Shown: positions 7,650 to 14,441 of the stretch, piece after piece | Position numbering within the stretch: position 1 is the stretch's first letter | Layout: each line of letters begins with the position of its first letter | DNA from: Euryarchaeota archaeon UBA220 | GTDB lineage: Archaea > Thermoplasmatota > Poseidoniia > Poseidoniales > Thalassarchaeaceae | Direction: 5' to 3' | Assembly: GCA_002501885.1 (NCBI GenBank) | Contig: DAON01000019.1 | Span: forward strand, 4,444-26,904 | DNA length: 22,461 nt | Made by a program: the position numbers and the translations under genes | The notes under the pieces: model-generated | The model's database searches: none | The model's input: only the letters and a program-made list of their open reading frames with translations | What the model was told of the DNA's origin: nothing

Positions 7650-8666
7650 TTATTCACTAGCAGCAAAACCGCTTAGCAGCCTGCGACAGCGTTGCTTGGC
7701 ATCTTCGCCACACCTTCTAATCACTACTCCTCTACCCGGTTGACCATACAGAATGACTGAGTCAATGGGCGCGAGAGGATGAAGGAAGAGGGGGGCCAAA
7801 TCTTCCTCGCCTTCTACAATAATCAACGATGACTTTTCTTCTTTGGTCCAAGAAGTAATTGCTGCTTGACATGAAGAGAGTAAAGACGGAGTGAGTTTTC
7901 CTGCAGGGCTTGTACACTCGAAAACCAAATCATACAGGGATGAATCAATTCCCTCAGCACCATCCCAAACTTGTCTCTTTGTACGGCCATCAATTAGCCC
8001 GATATCGGCCGTTCTGCCGATATCTTGTAGTGTTCGAACTGTAACATCACCTACTGCGATTAATGGACCATAGCATCCCTTGGTCATGTTTAGCACTTCT
8101 TTCATGGCTATACTAGGATTATCCTCTGGCCCTGGAATTAATTTTCCAAAAGGATCCTTCAATTCGGACTCAACCTCAGAAGTCATAATCATGTCGCTTG
8201 ACTCAAAAGAATCAGGAATCCAGCTTTTTCCCTCTCGATCAATTTCTCCGTTTCTAATTCTGGAACTAGAAATTGGAAGACCATCCCAAGACATGGTGTG
8301 TTCGACACAAATTATCTCTAATTCAATCAGATCTGATTCTCCTCTCATTGTATTAATTGTCTCACACTCTGACATGGTCTCTGATGTGCAAAAAATCGCA
8401 CTTGCCTGTTCATGGGTTGGTGCGGGGCCGTGTAGATTAGTCAATTCATGGAACGATAGTCGTTCAGAATCTGTACCTAGAGCCAGTTTGATTTCATCCA
8501 CCCTCTTATTCCAAGAATAAATTCTGATGTCTTTGTCTCTAGCGATTGAGTCCGAAGTAATCCAGACCTCTATGGCCTTACATTTCGACAATCCGGACAT
8601 CAACAAATTACGATGTCCGATATGGAAACGGTCGAAGGTGCCGCCGATTAGGCCGACCTCGTGTAT
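7650..8666 (-). CDS. coaD: Bifunctional phosphopantetheine adenylyltransferase / GTP-dependent dephospho-CoA kinase
   Basis: A fusion of the last two steps of CoA synthesis. Residues 1-145 are an archaeal-type adenylyltransferase: GGTFDRFHIGH (8-18) has the HxGH nucleotide-binding motif, and ISSSRIRNGEIDREG (132-146) is the second family motif. Residues about 165-330 are a DUF359 domain (AVGDVTVRTLQDIG at 204-217, IGLIDGRTKR at 222-231, VEGEEDLAPL at 284-293, YGQPGRGVVI at 307-316). In Thermococcus that family is a GTP-dependent dephospho-CoA kinase. The start is odd. The frame is open to an ATG at 8783 and a GTG at 8741, but those would translate the folded region upstream. A strong GGAGGTGG (complement of 8671-8678) ends 4 bases before an ATA at 8664-8666, exactly where the family normally begins. 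I place the start there, giving 338 residues; no ATG, GTG or TTG lies between it and HxGH. The longer start remains possible. Confidence 0.88.
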   Translation of the reverse strand: MHEVGLIGGTFDRFHIGHRNLLMSGLSKCKAIEVWITSDSIARDKDIRIYSWNKRVDEIKLALGTDSERLSFHELTNLHGPAPTHEQASAIFCTSETMSECETINTMRGESDLIELEIICVEHTMSWDGLPISSSRIRNGEIDREGKSWIPDSFESSDMIMTSEVESELKDPFGKLIPGPEDNPSIAMKEVLNMTKGCYGPLIAVGDVTVRTLQDIGRTADIGLIDGRTKRQVWDGAEGIDSSLYDLVFECTSPAGKLTPSLLSSCQAAITSWTKEEKSSLIIVEGEEDLAPLFLHPLAPIDSVILYGQPGRGVVIRRCGEDAKQRCRRLLSGFAASE

Positions 8667-8670
8667 CTTT

Positions 8671-8678
8671 CCACCTCC
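8671..8678 (-). promoter_or_regulatory. Strong ribosome-binding site of the coaD fusion, buried in an RNA helix
   Basis: On the minus strand this reads GGAGGTGG, a near-perfect Shine-Dalgarno sequence, 4 bases before ATA (8666-8664). The same eight bases pair fully (one U-G) with CTACCTCC, the complement of 8971-8978, some 300 bases upstream in the transcript. The site would therefore be closed when the long-range helix forms. Confidence 0.6.
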
Positions 8679-8978
8679 AGTGGTTGTGTGCCCCGGGGCG
8701 TAACGGCGGCCTTCACAGCAAAGCTCGGGCGCCTGACCCACCCCGGGACGTTTGTCGGATTGTGGGGTAGTTCCATGATTCATTCCTTACGGTCATCTGG
8801 GGACCTTTCACAATCCGGCCACTTGTTTTGCTCCAGTGATCATTCCGTTGCAGACAGTCACACTGGTCTTCGACAAGTGGCGACCCGTGCTTGGTACCTT
8901 GGTTCATACTATTCCTCCGGCGTGGGGCTTCGTCACCACGGTGTTGCAGCACGGGCATTCTACGGCCATGGGAGGTAG
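8671..8978 (-). ncRNA. Candidate novel structured RNA or cis-regulatory leader upstream of coaD
   Basis: A non-coding stretch of about 308 bases that folds as a closed multi-branched structure. The closing helix is 8971-8978 with 8671-8678 (8 pairs). Inside, in transcript order, are: helix 8948-8955/8884-8891 (8 pairs, CCCGTGCT with AGCACGGG); helix 8873-8881/8818-8826 (9 pairs), itself capped by 8861-8866/8833-8838 (6 pairs) across an A/G-rich internal loop; helix 8809-8817/8756-8764 (9 pairs), immediately adjacent to the previous one; and helix 8741-8747/8692-8698 (7 pairs). A small hairpin 8936-8940/8921-8925 sits inside the first. Two G-U extensions pair only in the minus-strand transcript, which sets the orientation. 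It lacks RNase P, SRP, tmRNA and 5S motifs. It may be a separate RNA or a leader controlling the fusion gene. Confidence 0.6.
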
Positions 8979-8995
8979 TCAAGAACCTCACGGTT

Positions 8996-9017
8996 GCTAG
9001 AAATCACAGATTCTAGC
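8996..9017 (-). terminator. Hairpin overlapping the stop of the winged-helix gene
   Basis: GCTAGAA (8996-9002) pairs with TTCTAGC (9011-9017), seven pairs around an 8-base loop, spanning the TAG stop (9013-9015) of the minus-strand gene. It could end or process that transcript before the folded region; no long T run follows, so terminator function is a guess. Confidence 0.35.
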
Positions 9018-11622
9018 CAGAAATAGTACCCAGCGAGCCGAATTCGGTACGATATCCTGATTTCCTGAGGATAATTCTCTCGGAGATATGAGGGTCTCCC
9101 ATCAAAGCGTCTTTGGCATCGATAATCGGCCATTCCTCGATAGGCTGAGCTAACCAACCGGAATAGGAGTGGGTTCTACCTGGTCGAGGAGGTGTGCCAT
9201 GTGCTGCAGCTTCCAAGGCATCGAGAAGATCTATGATTGAGTCTGCGGATTCGGTAAGATCATCATTCTGACTTCTTCCTCTGAGTCGACGAGATAGCTT
9301 AGATAGCAACTCTGGATTGCAACCCGGATGTTGGTAGTCATTCAATCCGGGCGCATCGCATGATTCCCCTACAGGTCTGAGGATTGCAGCACACCATGGA
9401 ATTTGGTTCGACAGAATCCAACTTCTGGATTCTTCGTCTTCTAGCATTGTCGAAAGAACGGCTGATGAGATTGGCCCCCACCATCCCGGAGGTAGTTTCA
9501 ATACATCCTTCAATTCCGAATTACTGAGTTTTGAATTGTCATTAAGCCCCTTAGCGAGGCTAGCCCAAATCTTCAGATCGTGCCCCTCTGAGCACTGTGA
9601 CCCTACACTCTGAATTCCTTCGATAATAGGCCTGAATTCTACTTGGCGTTTCTCAGAGGAGAAGAGCCAATCCACGCCCTCAAGTGCTTTCATAGATTGA
9701 ATCGGAGGCTGGCACAACCAAGCATCAAGTGCCCAGCTGATTAAATCAGAGTGAAGGTTATCTGAAAGCCAAGGTGCGCTAGATAGTAGTTGAGCTGCCA
9801 CCCATGAGTCTCCTCTGCTAGCATTCTTCGGATCTGATGCGGGTCGCATCCTCAGTGCCTTTTCAGGGCTGGATCGTAGTATATGTTCGAGTTTGTTGGA
9901 GAAATCCTCCAATACTGAATCAGGAGCTTCTTCTGCTATCTCAGATAGTCTCTCAAGAGGAATGTCATCTAGATTCAGAAGAACCAACCAATCTGAATCC
10001 AATCTTCCTCTGAGTCTTTGCCATCGAGGCCATCTAGTCCTTGGAGGAGATGCAATCCATGCAGCTAGTGGATATCTCGCCTCCATTTGATTAGCCCATT
10101 CTTCATTCCCGCCCGGATGTTGAGAGATTGCAGACATAATGACAGACTCATCATCCTCTGAATAGACTAGTAATTCTGCAGTAACTCCCAGTGAATCTAA
10201 TGCTCTAGATTGTAGGTCATCAGATGTTGTTGTTGACTGTGATTGAATCGGATCTAAGAGCCTGATAGATAGAGTGCTTTCGGATTCTGTAGTGAGCTTC
10301 AGCCATGGAAGTGGCCTAATTGGGTCATTCTCCAGCCTGTCGAAATTTGAGAAGACCGGCCAATCAGAATCCAGAAGAACGAGTCTAAGATTAGGATGTA
10401 CTGCAATTTCAGAGACTAAATCTTCTGGAGATTGTGAGTCTATCTCAAGTGTTAGAGGTAGGGCATTGTAGTCAGTTAGTGCCCACTTTATCAACGCCTG
10501 AGATGCTGCAGTTCCAAGGCCTCTAATGTCGAGTTGGCGGAGTGAGTCAGTTTCCTCCACAAATTTTGCATTGCCCCAATCTGCTCTGAATCTCCTCCAA
10601 GTAGAGTCGTCGGTTCTCCCCCTTCCTTTGCTGACTCTTTTTTGCAGAGAGAGCAACCGGCGTTGTCTCTCAGATTCTTCTAATCTGGGGTGAGCACGTT
10701 CTATCCAATGGGACAAAACGCCCAGAGGAAATTCTTCACCTACGATATCAAGTCCGCCTAGATCTGCAATTACAAGGGAGTTTAATCGTGCAGTTCGGAG
10801 AATCATTGTCCTAGGTAATCGTTCAGATAAGACGGCGGCGATGGGCATCCTAGGTCTAACCTCAGGAGACTTGGGGTGACAGACACCAAGTGCCCATTCG
10901 CCACGATGGTAATTTCTCTCTGGCAGAGGAGGAGGGGGCAGGAATGATGGTTCAGCAAACCATTGTCCGGGAGCAATTGCTATTGGTCTTTCATAGTCCA
11001 ATAAACGGGCACGAATTAATCCCAGAATGTTAGGCTGAGAAGAGTATGTATCGATGTTCTCGGGATTATTAGGCCCAGGGATGTTGATTGCAGGTTCCAT
11101 TGTACTAAGATCGAACCATCGCGGATCCCTCTCTCCGAACACTGCCCAAGTCCAGGGGACCCCTTCTCTTCCTGTGGAAGAAGAGTGAGCCCCTGGCTCC
11201 TCCGGAGGCCGAGTTGGAATTGGAATGATTGGTGATTGAATTGGTTGCAAAACTCCGATCAAGAGATTGGGTCCATCACGGGAAAGCAAACAACACATTT
11301 CGGAGTTTGAGGGGAGTGGGTTTGCCTCCCTAGCCCTAGATAGTTCATCGGAACGAATTGCCTCCCAACCAAACTGCGTCAGATGCATACTAGCACCACG
11401 ACTTCCTTCTGACTGGTCACTGGAGACTAGTCCGTCGTTTCTGAGCCTCTTCAGCTCGGCAGAAGCATGAGGAACTCTAAGGCCAACATCGTTGGCTAGT
11501 TCGCTTACTGTCGCCCCTCCTTCTGTCAGCCTACCCAGTAGCCTTCGTCTGTGTTTACTTCGAATTCTGATTAAATCGGCCCCCTCGCCTCGATTTCGAG
11601 ACTCTGAGAGTTCCTCGGGCAT
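9013..11622 (-). CDS. Large protein with N-terminal winged-helix DNA-binding domain, unknown function
   Basis: An 869-residue protein. Residues about 15-90 form a winged helix of the MarR/ArsR type: basic helix IRIRSKHRRRLLGRL, then ATVSELANDVGLRVPHASAELKRLRNDGLV (37-66) as helix-turn-helix, and a wing (SEGSRGASMHLT). The remaining 770 or so residues have no motif I recognise. They are soluble-looking, rich in Trp, Leu and Ser, with a Pro-rich segment (SFLPPPPLPERN) near 230 and no membrane segment, Walker motif or zinc-finger cysteine pattern. The ATG at 11622 has GGAGAG 8 bases upstream and an AT-rich promoter beyond. That ribosome-binding site lies inside an inverted repeat, which suggests self-regulation. 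It is divergent from two small helix-turn-helix genes. It could be a transcription factor with a large sensing or scaffold domain; the function is not known. Confidence 0.75.
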   Translation of the reverse strand: MPEELSESRNRGEGADLIRIRSKHRRRLLGRLTEGGATVSELANDVGLRVPHASAELKRLRNDGLVSSDQSEGSRGASMHLTQFGWEAIRSDELSRAREANPLPSNSEMCCLLSRDGPNLLIGVLQPIQSPIIPIPTRPPEEPGAHSSSTGREGVPWTWAVFGERDPRWFDLSTMEPAINIPGPNNPENIDTYSSQPNILGLIRARLLDYERPIAIAPGQWFAEPSFLPPPPLPERNYHRGEWALGVCHPKSPEVRPRMPIAAVLSERLPRTMILRTARLNSLVIADLGGLDIVGEEFPLGVLSHWIERAHPRLEESERQRRLLSLQKRVSKGRGRTDDSTWRRFRADWGNAKFVEETDSLRQLDIRGLGTAASQALIKWALTDYNALPLTLEIDSQSPEDLVSEIAVHPNLRLVLLDSDWPVFSNFDRLENDPIRPLPWLKLTTESESTLSIRLLDPIQSQSTTTSDDLQSRALDSLGVTAELLVYSEDDESVIMSAISQHPGGNEEWANQMEARYPLAAWIASPPRTRWPRWQRLRGRLDSDWLVLLNLDDIPLERLSEIAEEAPDSVLEDFSNKLEHILRSSPEKALRMRPASDPKNASRGDSWVAAQLLSSAPWLSDNLHSDLISWALDAWLCQPPIQSMKALEGVDWLFSSEKRQVEFRPIIEGIQSVGSQCSEGHDLKIWASLAKGLNDNSKLSNSELKDVLKLPPGWWGPISSAVLSTMLEDEESRSWILSNQIPWCAAILRPVGESCDAPGLNDYQHPGCNPELLSKLSRRLRGRSQNDDLTESADSIIDLLDALEAAAHGTPPRPGRTHSYSGWLAQPIEEWPIIDAKDALMGDPHISERIILRKSGYRTEFGSLGTISG

Positions 11623-11632
11623 GACTTTTGCT

Positions 11633-11648
11633 CTCCTTGAACAAGGAG
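11633..11648. repeat. Perfect inverted repeat over the ribosome-binding site of the winged-helix gene
   Basis: CTCCTTG (11633-11639) and CAAGGAG (11642-11648) are exact inverse copies separated by AA, 11 to 26 bases before the ATG at 11622. The proximal arm contains the Shine-Dalgarno bases of the gene. It could be an operator near the transcription start or an RNA hairpin hiding the ribosome-binding site. Confidence 0.6.
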
Positions 11649-11865
11649 TTTAGTCAGTTGTATTTAATTTTATATTTTAGTTACATATAGTTACACCTTT
11701 CCAATGGAAAAATAACTAGTTCCAATTCCACACTTGGTTCAATGATGGAAATAGGTCATTTTTCTGCAACATTATGTAACAAAATTACATTATTTCGTGC
11801 AGAACGGTTATATCAGCGCCCGCCATCCTAAGCGCATCGGGCCTCTCCGGGGTCCGAATCAAGAC
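11649..11865. promoter_or_regulatory. Divergent, repeat-rich promoter region
   Basis: This AT-rich stretch separates the large winged-helix gene (minus) from the two small helix-turn-helix genes (plus). It holds two TAGTTACA copies in tandem (11678-11685 and 11688-11695), spaced exactly one helical turn (10 bases). It also holds a perfect palindrome TTTCCA-A-TGGAAA (11698-11710) and an inverted repeat ATGTAA-5-TTACAT (11774-11790) that repeats the GTTACA core. On the minus strand AATATAAAATTAAATA (about 11660-11675) is a good TATA box for the large gene. On the plus strand GGTTATAT near 11806-11813 may serve the small genes. Confidence 0.55.
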
Positions 11866-11877
11866 GGAGGGAGGAGA
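11866..11877 (+). promoter_or_regulatory. Ribosome-binding site placing a TTG start
   Basis: GGAGGGAGGAGA ends directly before a TTG at 11878-11880. The frame is open further upstream to a GTG at 11797, but this purine-rich site and the alignment with the downstream paralog both favour the TTG. Confidence 0.6.
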
Positions 11878-12150
11878 TTGAGTAAGGATCAATTGAGGTT
11901 GATTATCCGTAAATATCTAGCTGAGAAGCCAAGAAATACTGCGGAAATATCGGCTTGGGTAAATTCACAGAACAGCCCTTCGAACAGCTCGGAAATTACA
12001 GCCGTAATGGAATCCGATGAGACATTAGTTCGTATCGGAACTGTCCACAAGAGTGGGATGGCTGGGAATTCGCCGCCATTGTCGGAATGGGCTACCGACA
12101 AGTGGGTAAGGCACCACGAGCGAGACAGTCCCAAAGAAAGGAGAGAGTGA
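11878..12150 (+). CDS. Small helix-turn-helix protein, first of a tandem pair
   Basis: About 90 residues from a TTG start preceded by a very strong purine ribosome-binding site. The frame extends upstream to a GTG at 11797, but those residues look unlike coding sequence. The core LSKDQLRLIIRKYLAEKPRNTAEISAWVNS lines up with the start of the next gene (RLRQKIKKFLDDRGEANTTEILEHVNS): a helix, a turn, then a second helix ending WVNS/HVNS, resembling the first half of a winged-helix domain. The C-terminal 30 residues are charged (DKWVRHHERDSPKERRE). One base separates its stop from the next ATG, so the two are co-transcribed. Its role may be DNA binding next to the divergent winged-helix gene; this is inferred from context only. 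Confidence 0.65.
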   Translation: MSKDQLRLIIRKYLAEKPRNTAEISAWVNSQNSPSNSSEITAVMESDETLVRIGTVHKSGMAGNSPPLSEWATDKWVRHHERDSPKERRE

Positions 12151-12151
12151 A

Positions 12152-12403
12152 ATGAGAACTACCAGACTAAGACAGAAGATCAAGAAATTCCTCGATGACA
12201 GAGGAGAAGCGAACACCACCGAGATATTAGAGCATGTAAACTCCACTATGCGTCACGGAACGACCCCTCAGCAGTTGGGCAATGTCCTCTCAAAGGATAA
12301 GGACATCATGAAGGTCTCAACCACAAAGAGAGGTGGTGCTCTATCGGGACGCTACGAGATTTGTGTCTGGCAACTCCGTCCCGGAGCTCTTGAAGATAAT
12401 TGA
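12152..12403 (+). CDS. Small helix-turn-helix protein, second of a tandem pair
   Basis: An 83-residue basic protein starting MRTTRLRQKIKKFLDD. Helices are visible at about 4-15, 20-30 (ANTTEILEHVNS) and 37-45 (GTTPQQLGNVLS). A likely wing follows at 48-75, rich in Lys/Arg and Gly (STTKRGGALSGRYEICVWQL). The pattern fits a compact winged helix. It is a diverged duplicate of the preceding gene, which shares the first helix and the VNS motif. The ATG has AGGAGAGAG about 5 bases upstream and lies one base after the previous stop. It ends 5 bases before the stop of the convergent aldolase gene. I know of no named family for it. Confidence 0.7.
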   Translation: MRTTRLRQKIKKFLDDRGEANTTEILEHVNSTMRHGTTPQQLGNVLSKDKDIMKVSTTKRGGALSGRYEICVWQLRPGALEDN

Positions 12404-12408
12404 ATGAG

Positions 12409-13428
12409 CTAGGCCTCTAGATCCGGGCTCCAATCGCCACTCCTAGCTAGACTGTTCATCTTCGCCCTGTGAGCAAACATCTCTTGGCTCTCGGCCGCTG
12501 ACTCGGGACCTCCTTGGGCCCATGTCTTGAGTGCATGGGCTTGCAGGGCTCTTCCATAGGAGTAGGATAGTTGCCAAGGATGATTGACATCCATCTTATT
12601 CATCAGATTGAGATGTGCGGTTGCGTCCTCATCGGACTGCCCTCCCGAAAGGAATACAATACCAGGAAGGTCGTGAGGGACATGATTGGTCAAACAGTCT
12701 ACAGTTAGCTTAGCCACTTCTTCCCGTGTTGCTTGATTTGAACAGTCCAAGCCCGCCATCACCATGTTTGGCTTGAGTAGTGCCCCTGGAATGTGAACTC
12801 CTTGCTCTGTGCAAGCAGCAAATGTAGCGTCGAGAATTTCTGCAGTTACATCGTAGCATCTCTGGGCGTCGTGATCTCCGTCCATCAATACCTCTGGTTC
12901 GATAATAGGAACTAATCCCTGTTCTTGACAAATTGCTGAGTAACGCGCTAGGGCATGAGCGTTGGTTGAGATGCAGGCCTTACTTGGCATTCCTTCTCCG
13001 ATTCTAATTACGGCACGCCACTTGGCGAATCTCGCACCCATTGCGAAGTATTCGGAGCATCGCTCCCTCAGGCCATCTAGTCCCTCTGTAATTTTCTCGC
13101 CTGGATGGTTGGCCAGTTCCTTCGCCCCCGTATCGACTTTAATTCCTGGATGAATTCCTATCGCATTGAGGGATTCGACGATTGATGAACCGTCATCCAT
13201 GTCTTGGCGAATTGTCTCATCAAACAGAATTACTCCCGATACAGCAGACTGGTAATCATCAGTAGATAGTAAGTTAGCACGGTAGGAGCGTCTGGTTTCG
13301 GCAGAAGGTTCAACACCCACTGCAGCTAATCTCTTCGACATCGTACCATTGCTCTCATCCGCGGCTAGAATCCCCTTTCCGGGAGCTACTAACTGATTCG
13401 CTGTTTGCTCAAGTAATCCTTCATCCAT
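12409..13428 (-). CDS. fba: Fructose-bisphosphate aldolase, class I
   Basis: A Schiff-base aldolase that joins dihydroxyacetone phosphate and glyceraldehyde 3-phosphate into fructose 1,6-bisphosphate, or splits it. It is of the animal/plant/bacterial class I type, not the archaeal bifunctional FBP aldolase/phosphatase or DhnA type. Seen: VAPGKGILAADES (14-26), FAKWRAVI (134-141) with Lys136, VPIIEPEVLMDGDH (173-186), Schiff-base Lys219 in LLKPNMV, and VFLSGGQSDEDATAHLN (258-274). The start chosen is the ATG at 13428 (339 residues), with GAGG 7 bases upstream and the usual short N-terminus. The upstream ATG at 13473 overlaps the glpX stop (ATGA) but has no ribosome-binding site. It lies downstream of glpX, so aldolase and phosphatase are made together for gluconeogenesis. 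Confidence 0.93.
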   Translation of the reverse strand: MDEGLLEQTANQLVAPGKGILAADESNGTMSKRLAAVGVEPSAETRRSYRANLLSTDDYQSAVSGVILFDETIRQDMDDGSSIVESLNAIGIHPGIKVDTGAKELANHPGEKITEGLDGLRERCSEYFAMGARFAKWRAVIRIGEGMPSKACISTNAHALARYSAICQEQGLVPIIEPEVLMDGDHDAQRCYDVTAEILDATFAACTEQGVHIPGALLKPNMVMAGLDCSNQATREEVAKLTVDCLTNHVPHDLPGIVFLSGGQSDEDATAHLNLMNKMDVNHPWQLSYSYGRALQAHALKTWAQGGPESAAESQEMFAHRAKMNSLARSGDWSPDLEA

Positions 13429-13469
13429 ACTATTGCCTCGTAGATTCGTGTAGGTCTCAAGAGATGAAG

Positions 13470-14441
13470 TCATCGCACTGAGGATAAATAGTAATGCTCG
13501 CCAGAACTTACATCTATCACTTCTGAGTGAACCGCGTGGCGTCCATCTTCAGTGGCCTCAACTCCCCTAGTTCGCCCTGCACAGACCCCTGTTCCAATGA
13601 ATATTGAGTCATCGGAGGAGCAGAGTTCGTCCCTAGTCCAAAGTCTATCGACATCGTCGTCAATCATCTTCTCTGCTCTGTCTCGGTGGCCATCATTCTT
13701 GAAAATTAAACGGCCTTCGAATGGGGCATTCAAGCCCCGTAGAGCAGTAGCGGTGATTACGCCCTCAGGGGCTGCACCTATTCCCATCAGCATATCAATA
13801 TCTGAACTTGGGTCGGCGGCGTTTAGTGCGGCCGCAATATCGCCGTCTCCGATTAGTACTATGTCTACATCGTACTGATTCAAATCACGAATTAGGTTCT
13901 CGTGTCTAGGTCTGTCCATAACCACAACCTTGAGCAGTGAACTGTGTTTATCGAGAACGCTGCATGCAGCCTCAACATTGTAGGATACATCGGCTTCAAG
14001 GCTAATGTGCCCAGTCATCTCAGCAGGACCTGCAATTTTGTCCATATAACAATCAGGAGCATGTAGCAAAGTCCCTCTCGGGGCAGCGGCAAGAACTGCC
14101 ATTGCGTTTGGCTTATCCAAGGCGACATGATTAGTGCACTCTAGAGGATCTACTGCAATGTCTATACTGGGGGCCTCTGGATTACCTTGCATTGAACCAA
14201 GCGGCTCTCCAATCCACAACATAGGGGCGTCATCTCTCTCGCCTTCCCCTATGGCAACTCTTCCATCGAACGGGACATTGTCGAATACTGCACGCATGGC
14301 TTCGACCGCAGCTCCATCCGCAGCCTTCCTATCTCCAAGGCCTCTCCACTTTGAAGCTGCTACGGCCGCAGCCTCGGTGGCTTGTACAAAGTGGTCCGCT
14401 AAGTCCCTTGTAGCCATAGATACCGGAGCGGGTCTAGGCAT
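13470..14441 (-). CDS. glpX: Class II fructose-1,6-bisphosphatase (GlpX)
   Basis: Hydrolyses fructose 1,6-bisphosphate to fructose 6-phosphate, the committed step of gluconeogenesis. It belongs to the lithium-sensitive phosphatase fold, GlpX family, with 323 residues as expected. Metal and catalytic motifs are GDRKAADGAAVEAMR (36-50), GEGERDDAPMLWIGE (65-79) and DIAVDPLECT (94-103), with acidic residues Asp37, Glu66, Glu68, Asp94, Asp98 and Glu101. The ATG at 14441 follows the moaC TGA with no gap, so translation is probably coupled; an in-frame ATG at 14417 (MATRDLADHFVQ) fits the usual family start and is an alternative. The stop overlaps a possible aldolase ATG. Confidence 0.95.
   Translation of the reverse strand: MPRPAPVSMATRDLADHFVQATEAAAVAASKWRGLGDRKAADGAAVEAMRAVFDNVPFDGRVAIGEGERDDAPMLWIGEPLGSMQGNPEAPSIDIAVDPLECTNHVALDKPNAMAVLAAAPRGTLLHAPDCYMDKIAGPAEMTGHISLEADVSYNVEAACSVLDKHSSLLKVVVMDRPRHENLIRDLNQYDVDIVLIGDGDIAAALNAADPSSDIDMLMGIGAAPEGVITATALRGLNAPFEGRLIFKNDGHRDRAEKMIDDDVDRLWTRDELCSSDDSIFIGTGVCAGRTRGVEATEDGRHAVHSEVIDVSSGEHYYLSSVR

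Noticed and set aside
8671..8978. RNase P RNA, SRP RNA, tmRNA or 5S rRNA as identity of the folded region
   Set aside because: None of the conserved strings is present on either strand: no GGAAAGTCC or ACAGAAA, no GGAA-capped SRP helix with its AGCA loop, no tRNA-like end and no 5S core. The helices also come in series and do not give the long SRP arm.
8661..8991. Open frames on both strands across the folded region (105 aa plus, 92 aa minus)
   Set aside because: Both are rich in Arg, Gly, Ser and His, resemble no protein, and the base-pairing explains the sequence better.
11841..11865. tRNA T-arm-like GGGGTCCGAATC before the small helix-turn-helix genes
   Set aside because: The arms do not pair as a T-stem and no acceptor or anticodon arm flanks it.
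13429..13473. Aldolase start at the ATG overlapping the glpX stop
   Set aside because: The overlap is attractive, but no ribosome-binding site precedes it, while the ATG at 13428 has GAGG at good spacing and gives the usual N-terminus. Kept only as an alternative.
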